A stretch of 47,460 nucleotides of DNA from an uncultured Muribaculaceae bacterium (GTDB lineage Bacteria > Bacteroidota > Bacteroidia > Bacteroidales > Muribaculaceae). The notes below the pieces were generated by a model. The model made no database searches. It saw only the letters and a program-made list of their open reading frames with translations, and was not told the DNA's origin. A program made the position numbers and the translations under genes. Each line of letters starts with the position of its first letter. The first letter of the stretch is position 1. The stretch is taken from NCBI GenBank assembly GCA_910585755.1, contig CAJUFH010000018.1, positions 1 to 47,460 on the forward strand. The letters run 5' to 3'. Positions 7,701-15,467 of this stretch are shown here, one piece after another.

Positions 7701-10700
7701 AAGGAAATAATCCCGGTATTCAGAAAGGAACTTCGATGGCTTGCCCTTGCAGTCCTGAATCCACTGCCAGAGGCGAATCACTGCGGCCTTGTCGTCCGCA
7801 TGAGCGTCGGCCCACTTGGTGTCGGCCTTGAAGCGGAATTCCAGTTCATCATCGAAATTCGACATCGAGGCAGTACCGAACAGGCAGAGCGCGGCCGAGT
7901 TGTTCAGGAACTCCAGACAGATACATTTGTTACGCTGTCCGTTGAGCGTCGCCGCGTCGTTGAATCCCTCGATACCCTCGAATCCGTAGACAATTGCGGA
8001 ATCCGCCTTCTCGTTGTTGAAATTGTATTTTCCGAGGAACTTGGCGACGCCGGAACCGTCGTTGTCGTAGAAAAGATTTATCGGGAATCCGTCTACACCT
8101 ATACGGACATCATAATCTCCCTTGTATGCAGCTTGCGGCGGTGTGAGCCAGCCACAACGGCGGAACACGTCGTTAACGATTCTGACACCGCCGGTGTTGT
8201 GGGTGCTGGAAGAATCCGAAAAATCGGCCTTCAGACAGAAGATTGATACAGGACGCGCCCCCGGCTTGAACGAGTATTCCAGAGAAGGCACGTTTACACC
8301 GTTCACTTCCAGCGTCGTTCCGTACTGTTCCGAACGGAAGAAATAGAGGCGGTAATTCTTACGTGGGTAGGTAGTCGAAGATGTTCCCTGTATGCGAAGG
8401 CCGATTTTACGGGCGACAAAATCATATTCCTTGCCATACTGCGAATAAAAGTAGACATCGACGGGAACCTCGAATTTCTTGTTATTGGTCTGATTAACGA
8501 GGTCAACGTCTCCGACAATGCGCATTACGCTTTTACCCTGTGCGCGTAACTTGTCGATGCTCACCTCGTCGGTTTCATCGTCGAGAATGTCGTTTTTCTG
8601 AAACAACAACACCATTTCGTCGGCCGTGGTGCGGTCAATCATATAATTCGACAATATTTCATCATCGGACAGGGCGCGAGAGTAAATGCGGACATTCCGC
8701 AATTCAACGTCTGCCGCGTCGCCACTGACTTTGATTTTCGCCGGGTTCATCTGAATGAGAGACGCGGCGGCCTGATACTGAAGGGAGCGGTCTCGGATTC
8801 CGTTCACATAGAGTTGTAAAAGCCGGTTTTCCGCCTTGCCTTCCACCACAAACGCCACTTTTATAGGCACGTCCGGGGCAAACTTTGTTTCAAGTTCCTG
8901 CCCTCCCGACACCACGATTTTAGCCTGTTCGGCCGTCATCTGGAAACCTACACCGTCGGCCATACACTCCATTACCACACCTTCGCGGTCGGCTACGTTG
9001 GAACACATCAGCTCCGCCTCGATAGTGAAGCCGGTAGCGGTCGCGTCAGTTACAAACGGAGTATCGTTTATTACGATATTCGCACCGTTGGTGAGAAGTA
9101 GCGCGTCGCCTGTCCATCCGTTCTTGTTCCAGTCAAAACCGTGGAAGTCCGTAGTTATACCCTTAAACTCCCACTTTGCCCGGTCGGTCTCGGCTTCGGA
9201 GTTGCTTCGCCCGGCGGCCGACAGCTTGACGCGGAGATTGTCGGTAACTTCCACCAGATTGATAGAAGATTCCACCACCTCGATATTGAAGATATATTCT
9301 GTTTCCCCGGTCTTGAACTTCATCGCCTCCGTTCCCGATTGTGTGAAACGGTTGGTGTATTTCTGCACCGAACGGGGCGGCGACACGCGCTGCGAGACTA
9401 TTCCGTTATGATATACGGTCATTTCCGCCGGAGTAATTTCGGGGTCATAAACAACGAAATCAAAATCAAGGCGTTCAAACTGTCCTACTTCAAGCGTCGG
9501 CGTAAGATAGTCCGAACCCTCGAAAATCCTTCCGTCGGGGAAGATTATCATCGTGCCTATGAAAGGAGCAGACACACGTCCGGCCGCGTCCTTCTTCAGA
9601 AGGTCGATATATACCGATTCCGAAACAAGGGTGAGGGTTTCCGAGGCTTCGAGTGTGGCAACCATCTGGACGTTGTGGCAGCCGAGTGTCAGTCCAGACA
9701 TCGGCACTGAAAAGCTGCCGTTTGTCTTGCCTGACTTGGTTACCACGGTAGACTTGTATTCCTGTCCGTCAAGATATAGCGTTATGGTCTTTGAGCCTGA
9801 ACCCGATACGGTGAAAGGTATGGTAACGGTTTCATCAGGGCCGTAACCGCCTCCGGCGATAGAGTTTGCCAGATTGTACGCGCTTGAAAGAGCCAGTGTT
9901 TTCGCCTCCACACCGGCCACGGCCTGACGGGAGCGAGTTGCCCCAGTCTCCGGGTCTATAACGGTGGCTTTTACCGTAATGTCGGTTTTCCCACTCCTGA
10001 CATACCCGGTAATGTCAAGGTCATAAGAACCCCGTGCCACGTCATTGAGTACCGTCGAGAACGTCGTAACTGCTCCGTTCTTTACGGTAATTTCAATCGT
10101 GGCGCGTTGGCCGGTGGATTCTCCGTTCTGGTCGCCTCCGAGATATTGGTGGTCGAAAAAGTAGGAAAGCATTACCGGGCTGCCCTCACGAATAACCGGG
10201 TTGTCTACCGAGGCGGAAAGCACGATTTTTGCGGATTGGCCCTGTTCACTTCCGCCTCCACCTTTCCCTACGGGAATATCACCCCCGGCGATTTCAACGC
10301 GGCTGCTGTTTAGTATGGCGATATGTGCTTCCGTCTCGTCCTCGTTCAATGAAATGTCAAGGTCGGCGACGGTCTTTGCTTCCAGTTCCGCGATTTTCTG
10401 CGTTATTACATTGTTCTGTACCGGGTTTGTCGATTGCGCATTGAGGGTTTCGTCGATTTCCACCTCGTCAACGGTTATATTAACAACACCGTCAGCGTCC
10501 GGGGCGACAGTCTGGTTATTGAGTTTAATCCCAGTAATGGTACCCTTCCCGCCGGTGTCCTCCCATGCTGACGCGGTTTCCCACTGTGTCAGCGTCGAGC
10601 CTTTGAACTGTTTGGTTTCCCACTCGCCTGTGCCGAGGCGGTAAGTAATCCAGCGTCCGAGTGCGCGATGTGTTGCCGGAACCGCTTCGATTGCGCTCTG

Positions 10701-11537
10701 AAGGTCGTAGAATCCGTTTTGGGGTGGCACAAGTTCCGTTATGTTGATAAGGTTGCCGGCTCCTTTTTGTCCGACACCCTGCCAATCTTCCCACACGATT
10801 GAGGCCCCCGGTCTGCCGGAAAATGCTCCCGTTCGGTATTGCAGTCCGTCGGAATCGAACAGATATTGTGCTATTTTCAGCGACTGCCCCCCTCCGGCAA
10901 GGCGTTGGCCCGGCATACTTTTGACAATAAGGATATTTCGGGTGCTTCCCATAAGCACTGTGGCGGGGTTATAGTAATATATCCCGGTATCTGTCGTGGT
11001 ATCAAGGTCGAGTGTGTCAACGACGTGAATAGCGGTGTTAAGTTCTTCGACAACCGAAATTCGGTCATCGTGGCTTTCATCAATGGAATTCAGACGCTCC
11101 ACCTCCCTGTCAAAGTCATCAAGCCTCTGACGTATCGCGTCCAAAAGACTGACGAGGCTTTCATTGTCCTTGATTCCACTAAGGAAGGCTATTACCTCGT
11201 TGAAACTTTCGATTGCGGCGGTCGCGTTCTTCCCTAAAAGAGTGTTGATTGCCGCCTCGTTGGATTTGGATTTTGCGTCTGCCGCGTTGGCGGTGTTCCT
11301 TACTGCCGCTATTGCAAGCTGCACCGTGTCAATAGTACGTTGCAAAGCCGCGTCGGCGGCCTGCCGCTCGGCTTTCTCGGTCGCTACTGCCGAATTGTTC
11401 GTTAAAAGATTCTTGTAACCTTTATTGAGGAAATCGAACACGGCGGCCACCATTTCGTTGGTAACGCTTTCCGGGTCTTCGGCGTTCTGGATAGTCAGAA
11501 TAAGGCTATCTATGAAATTTTGTGTGGTATCTGCCAT
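4746..11537 (-). CDS. Giant tail receptor-binding protein diversified by the DGR
   Basis: This is a 2263-residue protein. Residues about 1-170 are helical and coiled-coil-like and probably trimerise or anchor the fibre. About 180-400 are fibre-type beta segments ending in a Gly-rich linker (GKGGGG). About 430-800 look like Ig-like domains. About 820-985 is LamG-like. About 1010-1400 resembles CotH kinases (IQGTSSTTYPRKNYRL, then DGIHWMFIPYDMDTLLG). About 1530-1670 has leucine-rich repeats. The last about 240 residues are FGE-sulfatase/C-type-lectin-like (LWGNVSEWMEGF, SRLAF). VR codes for residues about 2204-2243. Placement after tape measure and hub genes fits a tail tip adhesin. Domain limits are estimates by eye; the target role is firm. 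Confidence 0.95.
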   Translation of the reverse strand: MADTTQNFIDSLILTIQNAEDPESVTNEMVAAVFDFLNKGYKNLLTNNSAVATEKAERQAADAALQRTIDTVQLAIAAVRNTANAADAKSKSNEAAINTLLGKNATAAIESFNEVIAFLSGIKDNESLVSLLDAIRQRLDDFDREVERLNSIDESHDDRISVVEELNTAIHVVDTLDLDTTTDTGIYYYNPATVLMGSTRNILIVKSMPGQRLAGGGQSLKIAQYLFDSDGLQYRTGAFSGRPGASIVWEDWQGVGQKGAGNLINITELVPPQNGFYDLQSAIEAVPATHRALGRWITYRLGTGEWETKQFKGSTLTQWETASAWEDTGGKGTITGIKLNNQTVAPDADGVVNITVDEVEIDETLNAQSTNPVQNNVITQKIAELEAKTVADLDISLNEDETEAHIAILNSSRVEIAGGDIPVGKGGGGSEQGQSAKIVLSASVDNPVIREGSPVMLSYFFDHQYLGGDQNGESTGQRATIEITVKNGAVTTFSTVLNDVARGSYDLDITGYVRSGKTDITVKATVIDPETGATRSRQAVAGVEAKTLALSSAYNLANSIAGGGYGPDETVTIPFTVSGSGSKTITLYLDGQEYKSTVVTKSGKTNGSFSVPMSGLTLGCHNVQMVATLEASETLTLVSESVYIDLLKKDAAGRVSAPFIGTMIIFPDGRIFEGSDYLTPTLEVGQFERLDFDFVVYDPEITPAEMTVYHNGIVSQRVSPPRSVQKYTNRFTQSGTEAMKFKTGETEYIFNIEVVESSINLVEVTDNLRVKLSAAGRSNSEAETDRAKWEFKGITTDFHGFDWNKNGWTGDALLLTNGANIVINDTPFVTDATATGFTIEAELMCSNVADREGVVMECMADGVGFQMTAEQAKIVVSGGQELETKFAPDVPIKVAFVVEGKAENRLLQLYVNGIRDRSLQYQAAASLIQMNPAKIKVSGDAADVELRNVRIYSRALSDDEILSNYMIDRTTADEMVLLFQKNDILDDETDEVSIDKLRAQGKSVMRIVGDVDLVNQTNNKKFEVPVDVYFYSQYGKEYDFVARKIGLRIQGTSSTTYPRKNYRLYFFRSEQYGTTLEVNGVNVPSLEYSFKPGARPVSIFCLKADFSDSSSTHNTGGVRIVNDVFRRCGWLTPPQAAYKGDYDVRIGVDGFPINLFYDNDGSGVAKFLGKYNFNNEKADSAIVYGFEGIEGFNDAATLNGQRNKCICLEFLNNSAALCLFGTASMSNFDDELEFRFKADTKWADAHADDKAAVIRLWQWIQDCKGKPSKFLSEYRDYFLNDSPFAWYIITDYFMAVDNRAKNMMLVTWDGIHWMFIPYDMDTLLGERNDSYLKFDYMITFDSFDESQGAYCFAGHDSELWKLVRACPEKLAEAAKTIRANMSTEYVLKVFNEEMMGAWAERIYNKDGEYKYILPLLEQGKDYLFALQGSRYAHRTYTIVNRFNLLDSEYCAGTYRDDAFPIYLSYNFAANPRALTITAAERFCFGYGMTNGDPTVHGLRAENPGDTVELTFRQNLIVNDPQNVYGASRIRGLDLTKISHAIVGTLNLNKCIRLTDLNASCADGQTTLTGLVVDSCRNLQRINVNGLNGLLSLNLSENKKLDTFDGADTKLTNVIFAQGGKLTTAKLPATLQTLELRYLQSLAPSGLHIPANVAVNRLVVDNCPLLDWRDILKKCSATAYLRVTGINESGRGELLRQFLTMKGVDENGNTVNTCRLVGTYRLTKYLPESEYNELKAHFPELNILQPEWTVIKYDETVSDSKNISNLDNETGYDYDNEFQPSAHIAAILDKRHRVMAKYTAQGEMTVCPLDDTDSRKYHDGTEANLQGFAHPTKADEGDVMMYEPDRWCKGIDDFINRCHYDCFSSLKKVTTPEGVKLYPEDMQLIDRSACRVASTYATLDESITVYDDYRVFIAPVAGYRQVRWPAVNSSVYGAVFLDAANNIVGRAAANSGRMTESSYLFTSVPAKAEKIAFTCLREGAFSFVWLTTSDQIDAIEPDAWNTGEYLCGVNKAYYGNLQIRSINGVAPTCSVSQAQFADYCRKRGEGFTLITYAMHRDIARLFFAKYGNRDSSGVCGYGSGSNTTPTGKTDFLGMKDTIKLPTATLGAAGGWYYDDTNTLRNATSINALGYENLWGNVSEWMEGFSSDYWVCTLKDQGDRKVKSATISDSWITELHNGRFMDVVPVLVGATETTHYGDKFWGQNSPARVGLRSGDNAPSHSGVSCMSANHDSSYTTAWCGSRLAFIGKIVYTLNVAAFLEAEAIG
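4760..4777 (-). other. Hairpin downstream of VR, candidate target-site cruciform
   Basis: The arms cggcct (4760-4765) and aggccg (4772-4777) flank a 6-nt loop. It lies inside the last codons of the target gene, about 36 bp beyond the GC-rich end of VR. In Bordetella phage BPP-1 a hairpin downstream of VR raises retrohoming efficiency; this may be the counterpart, though the distance is larger. Confidence 0.35.
4808..4929 (-). repeat. DGR variable repeat (VR)
   Basis: This is the 3' coding end of the tail protein and matches TR apart from substitutions. Those within TR 4528-4644 fall at 4828, 4837, 4844, 4856, 4857, 4864, 4870, 4882, 4886, 4891, 4892 and 4901. All but 4857 are template-adenine sites, and 4857 is silent (AAC to AAT). 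Encoded changes include Asn to Asp, Pro, His, Ser, Tyr and Thr, and Tyr to Cys twice. The framework residues (SGVS, AW, GSRLA) are unchanged. VR ends about 60 bp before the stop codon. Confidence 0.96.
4813..4827 (-). other. IMH-like GC-rich end of VR
   Basis: The minus-strand stretch CGGGTCGCGCCTTGC is identical in VR (4813-4827) and TR (4528-4542) and holds no template adenine. Two mismatches follow at once (VR 4811-4812 against TR 4526-4527), then a matched TCA. This fits an initiation-of-mutagenic-homology element in VR and its slightly different copy in TR, which sets the direction of information transfer. Confidence 0.75.
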
Positions 11538-11544
11538 TTTATCC

Positions 11545-12723
11545 TTAATTAAACTGTTTGCTGAACTGTTTCGAGAATATGCGCGGTTTGCGGTTCTCGC
11601 TTCCGTCGATAATATCCTGCATGATGTTTTCTTCGGAAGATGATATTTCGAGTTTTACGGTAAACTTCTGCGGCGATTCCGGGCGCGGGCGGTAAGTCAG
11701 TTCCTCCACCGATGGGATAACCTTTATCGGTAGCGGTGTCAGGTCGAGCAAATAGACTTCCTCGCTGCCTAACATATCCATTAAGAACCGTATTTCGTCC
11801 GGGCGTTTCACTCCTGTCTCGACGCTTATAGACTGCTTGCGTTCCACTCTTTCACGGTCGGTGAAAAACTCCGTCGTTCTTGTGTCGTACCGTTTGAACT
11901 GCGATTCGTCCGCGTCGGTATATTCCGGCGTTATAGAGAGTTCCCCGGTAAGTTCGATTATCTCGAACACTCCGAGGGAATTGCGGAACTTCAGGCGGTA
12001 GCGTTCCCGTGTAGGGTCGCAACGCTCCACCACGATACGACACGAAAAATTGGAATTATAGTACACGTCGAACACTGACGAAAGCACCTGTTCTTGTTCC
12101 GCGAAATATCGCCGGAGAGCCGCCACGTCGAGGACGGCCACCCCTTCGTCAAAACTGTCATTCTCATATATCGAACCGTTTGTGCGCTCAACTATCCTTA
12201 TAAGGTCGCCGGTTCGGCGAGGAAAAAAGTAAAGCGGATAAAGTTCCGTTTCCTTCATCACAATGCGCCATGAGGCTGTCCGCGTCGTCAGGAAAAAATT
12301 GCCTTTGGGATTGAAGAAACGTTCCTGAAAAATATCCTTGTTGAGTTGCAGAAGGCGTTTGAAATTCTGCCGGGATATTCCTCCCGGTATCACCATGCAA
12401 CTGTATTCCGCTTCGTAACTGTCAAACTCAAACAAGCACGATAACTGACGGTCGCAAATTTCGCCTGTGTCCTCAATCTGGCGTATAGGTGAATTGTTAT
12501 TCTCCGGCGGCTCTGAAAAGAACGTAACAAAAGCGTCCGCGATTTCAGCGACATTCATAGACAACGGAGGCGAGAATCTGCCTTCGTAAATGGTCGTTCC
12601 GGCATATATTATTTCGCATCTCCCGTCCGGGATTTTATTCGGGTCATCAATCGGAAACGATTCCCCTATGATAATCGGATTCCGGGAGAAGGCATAACCG
12701 CTTTTTATTCCTTGAACATTCAT
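11545..12723 (-). CDS. Phage tail protein of unknown function
   Basis: This 392-residue protein begins MNVQGIKSGYAFSRNPIIIG. It is beta-rich throughout and has no signal peptide or membrane segment. It contains FNPKGNFFLTTRTASWRIVM and a run of strand-like segments, as expected for a baseplate or tail-tip component. It lies between the tail hub gene (12969) and the diversified receptor-binding protein (ends at 11537), 8 bp upstream of the latter. By position it may connect the fibre to the tail tip. I recognise no catalytic motif and no named family. Confidence 0.8.
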   Translation of the reverse strand: MNVQGIKSGYAFSRNPIIIGESFPIDDPNKIPDGRCEIIYAGTTIYEGRFSPPLSMNVAEIADAFVTFFSEPPENNNSPIRQIEDTGEICDRQLSCLFEFDSYEAEYSCMVIPGGISRQNFKRLLQLNKDIFQERFFNPKGNFFLTTRTASWRIVMKETELYPLYFFPRRTGDLIRIVERTNGSIYENDSFDEGVAVLDVAALRRYFAEQEQVLSSVFDVYYNSNFSCRIVVERCDPTRERYRLKFRNSLGVFEIIELTGELSITPEYTDADESQFKRYDTRTTEFFTDRERVERKQSISVETGVKRPDEIRFLMDMLGSEEVYLLDLTPLPIKVIPSVEELTYRPRPESPQKFTVKLEISSSEENIMQDIIDGSENRKPRIFSKQFSKQFN

Positions 12724-12726
12724 ATC

Positions 12727-12930
12727 TTACGGGAGTGTTACGACGGCCACCGAACCGTTGAAGGAAGTTTCAGGACCGAGCGAGTTAACGAAACTGTCGC
12801 GCTCCGGCGACGGCGTTACCATAAAATCAATAAAGGTACGGAGGGAGCCGGTATGGCTCTTCCTCCATATATCGTAATACTTGGCAACGTCGGCAAGCTG
12901 CGGCGCGGAAACTACATTGTTATTATCCAT
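12727..12930 (-). CDS. Small conserved-looking tail-module protein
   Basis: This 67-residue protein begins MDNNNVVSAPQLADVAKYYD and is tightly packed between two tail genes, with 3 bp to the next start. It has one amphipathic helix (about 9-30) followed by a short beta-like tail ending VAVVTLP. There is no Cys cluster, signal or membrane segment. I do not recognise it. Tight spacing and codon use like that of its neighbours make it likely to be real. Confidence 0.6.
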   Translation of the reverse strand: MDNNNVVSAPQLADVAKYYDIWRKSHTGSLRTFIDFMVTPSPERDSFVNSLGPETSFNGSVAVVTLP

Positions 12931-12968
12931 ATTGCAAAATTGGCGTTAAAACGTAGCCGGACAAAGGA

Positions 12969-15455
12969 CTAATCATTTACCCACCGGGCCACAAGAATGA
13001 CATCGTATTCAACTGTTACGGTAACTTCCCCCAGCGGTACTTCGTCCAGTTCCCAATCTTGGGGGCCATCCTGAAACGACATATCGTGTATTTCAAAAAC
13101 AGAGTATGTAATCAGGGCTTTGTATTTCCTGTAATTCCTTTGCCCAGCTGTTCCTGGCTTCGGCACTTTTGAATCGGTCTGCCACGTAGGAACGGTGCGT
13201 GTTATAGACTTGAAAATCATACCTCCGACACCGATATAATAATAATCGCCTTCCGTTCCGTGCGATTGATAGCCGGTATCTTTGATGTATTTTTGGACTG
13301 CTGCGGTTCTGGTCTCAGGTGTATTAAGGGTTTCGCCGTAGGTCTCCGATTTTAAGCGCCATTCGAGGTGTCGGGCTGCCGCCGCGAAATCCGGCACGTT
13401 CTGCTCCTTCTTAATATCATATTTCCCGTGGGTCTGTATCGTGCGGAGTTTGAGGTCGACCGGCACGTTACGACCTGAAGGAAGTGAATATGTCGCTGTA
13501 TCAATAAGACAACGTATATTTCCCACCTTTACCGGGCTAAGCACGTCAAGGCGGAACAAATCAAGCTTATTGAACACCGCCGGAATTTCGACGGAGCGGT
13601 TTCCATGCCGGAGTATTTCATCATAATCAGCCCAGAATTTATTAAATAATCCGTCCTTGAACTGAAACAGTAATGAAATTGTCGGTGTGGTCCCGTCATC
13701 AAGAATTATCTTTTGTCCGCTGTCATCTTCCGGGGTCAGGCGTCCGAAACTTTTCTTAATCTTGGTATATGCGAACATGAAGGCTAACGGCGTTGTGTCG
13801 CCGTCCTCGTCCGTCTCATCGCTTCCTTTTATGTAACTATGGTAATGTCGCGCCCCGAAAAGGTAGATCGGACACATATCGTTGTACGAATGTCCTGTGC
13901 CGGTTCCCACGTTTGACACACGTATTACCGGCACCCATTCGTCATCGCTTGACAGTTCCAGCGGGTTAAGCCCCTCCGGCTGCGGGTCCCAGTTAAAGAA
14001 ACTCGACGACTGAAGGCGGATTTTGCCGTTCTCGGAATCAAGCCGGTACCACATACCCGTTACGAACTCGCGGGCTAAAAAGCTGGAGCCGGTAGTTACC
14101 GAGGTGTTGCCGGATTGTGCCGCCGGAACTGCGGCACGAGGGGTTGAACGCAAAGCATAATAATCCCTGTCATCGCCGTAGTCGTCGCGTCCGTCGTCTC
14201 GGTCGTCGTCAGGCTCCGGGTAATCATCGCCCCACGGGTCAGGCGGGTCTGGATAATCCGGGTCGTCCGGGTCGCGGTAATCATCGCCCCAATCGTCGCG
14301 AACATCACCGTCCCATTTCGGTTCTTCCGGCGTTCCTGTGTTCTGCCACTGGCTGACATGGTTTCCGAGGCGCACTTGTGAGACATCAAGACCTTTCGCG
14401 AAATCCTCGAACCGTTCATGGCTCGGTGCAGCTCCCTCAATAGACGATTGAGCCGATAACTTGATATATTGCCGTTCCTCGTAGGTGATTTTAGGGGTTC
14501 CGGCAATATGGTAATCAATAACGTAACCCCCTGTCTGGTGAATAATATCCTTTATCAGTACAAGCCGGGCCGTGGCCGTATTGTAGTCAATGTTATACAC
14601 CAGCCCGAAACGTACCCACAGGGCGTTCAAAAACTCCTCCACTGTACTGTCCGGCATAAGGTCGGCATAGCGTATTGAGGCCCTGCAACACGAATCAGCG
14701 GCATTGTTTAGAACGACAAGACGCGAAAGTTCGAGCGATTGTGCAAAAGGATTGGTTACAAGTGTCAGCCCCATATCTGCAAATATCAATTCCAGAATAC
14801 GCCAGACACGAAGGAAAGGCGAAACCATATAACCTTCGGGAACGCTTACCTCCGTTATTTCACCATTTATCAGCCGTTTTACTTTGGTCGGTTGTTCAAG
14901 GCCACGGGAACCTACCAAATTCAAAACTTCCCAATATATTTTTTTGTCTTTGTCGCTGCCGGTGCTTTCATTGTTGACAGCGAGTGGAAACACGGCAAAA
15001 TCATCTTTCTGCGGGTCTGGCTTTTGGTAAATACGGTATAATTCATCAAGAAGCAGGTCAATCGGGTAGCCTTGTTGTGAAAGGTCCGGCGTATATGTCG
15101 GGAGATTGGAAAGTTCGGAAAGTTTCTTTTTCTGCCATTTGGCGTAGGCTGTGGAGTTATCAAACCCCACATTAAAGGTTATCCCCTCCTTTTTCCCCGC
15201 CTCGGTGATGTTCATTGCACCACGCCGGATATATGCGCCGTCTTGAATCTGCGCGATACGTTCGGGATTGTTGGGGTCAATACCCGCGTCAATCCTCGCC
15301 GGAAACGATAGAATCCTATTGTTCCGGCGGGTAGTCGGAACGGTTGCCGGTATTGACTGGCTTCCCCGCTCGTTGTAAATAGGGTTGGAATCCTCTATTT
15401 CAATAGAGAAATCGGAAGGGAGGTCGAGAGCTTCGCCGTTGATTGTTATTTCCAT
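12969..15455 (-). CDS. Tail hub/distal tail-like protein with acidic Asp-Pro tract
   Basis: This 828-residue protein starts MEITINGEALDLPSDFSIEI, a beta-rich start seen in Bacteroidetes tail proteins that follow the tape measure gene. Residues about 378-431 (14160-14320) are a low-complexity tract of Asp, Pro, Gly, Tyr and Trp with repeated WGDDY and DDRDD units; it separates two folded halves. The C-terminal half is again beta-rich. Position directly after the tape measure suggests a hub or distal tail protein that joins tube and fibres. No lysozyme or peptidase motif was seen. The function is inferred from order only. Confidence 0.75.
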   Translation of the reverse strand: MEITINGEALDLPSDFSIEIEDSNPIYNERGSQSIPATVPTTRRNNRILSFPARIDAGIDPNNPERIAQIQDGAYIRRGAMNITEAGKKEGITFNVGFDNSTAYAKWQKKKLSELSNLPTYTPDLSQQGYPIDLLLDELYRIYQKPDPQKDDFAVFPLAVNNESTGSDKDKKIYWEVLNLVGSRGLEQPTKVKRLINGEITEVSVPEGYMVSPFLRVWRILELIFADMGLTLVTNPFAQSLELSRLVVLNNAADSCCRASIRYADLMPDSTVEEFLNALWVRFGLVYNIDYNTATARLVLIKDIIHQTGGYVIDYHIAGTPKITYEERQYIKLSAQSSIEGAAPSHERFEDFAKGLDVSQVRLGNHVSQWQNTGTPEEPKWDGDVRDDWGDDYRDPDDPDYPDPPDPWGDDYPEPDDDRDDGRDDYGDDRDYYALRSTPRAAVPAAQSGNTSVTTGSSFLAREFVTGMWYRLDSENGKIRLQSSSFFNWDPQPEGLNPLELSSDDEWVPVIRVSNVGTGTGHSYNDMCPIYLFGARHYHSYIKGSDETDEDGDTTPLAFMFAYTKIKKSFGRLTPEDDSGQKIILDDGTTPTISLLFQFKDGLFNKFWADYDEILRHGNRSVEIPAVFNKLDLFRLDVLSPVKVGNIRCLIDTATYSLPSGRNVPVDLKLRTIQTHGKYDIKKEQNVPDFAAAARHLEWRLKSETYGETLNTPETRTAAVQKYIKDTGYQSHGTEGDYYYIGVGGMIFKSITRTVPTWQTDSKVPKPGTAGQRNYRKYKALITYSVFEIHDMSFQDGPQDWELDEVPLGEVTVTVEYDVILVARWVND

Positions 15456-15467
15456 AAATATAAGCGG

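Noticed and set aside
8836..9710. Plus-strand frames opposite the giant tail gene
   Set aside because: They mirror the high-GC codon positions of the minus-strand gene and hold no domain.
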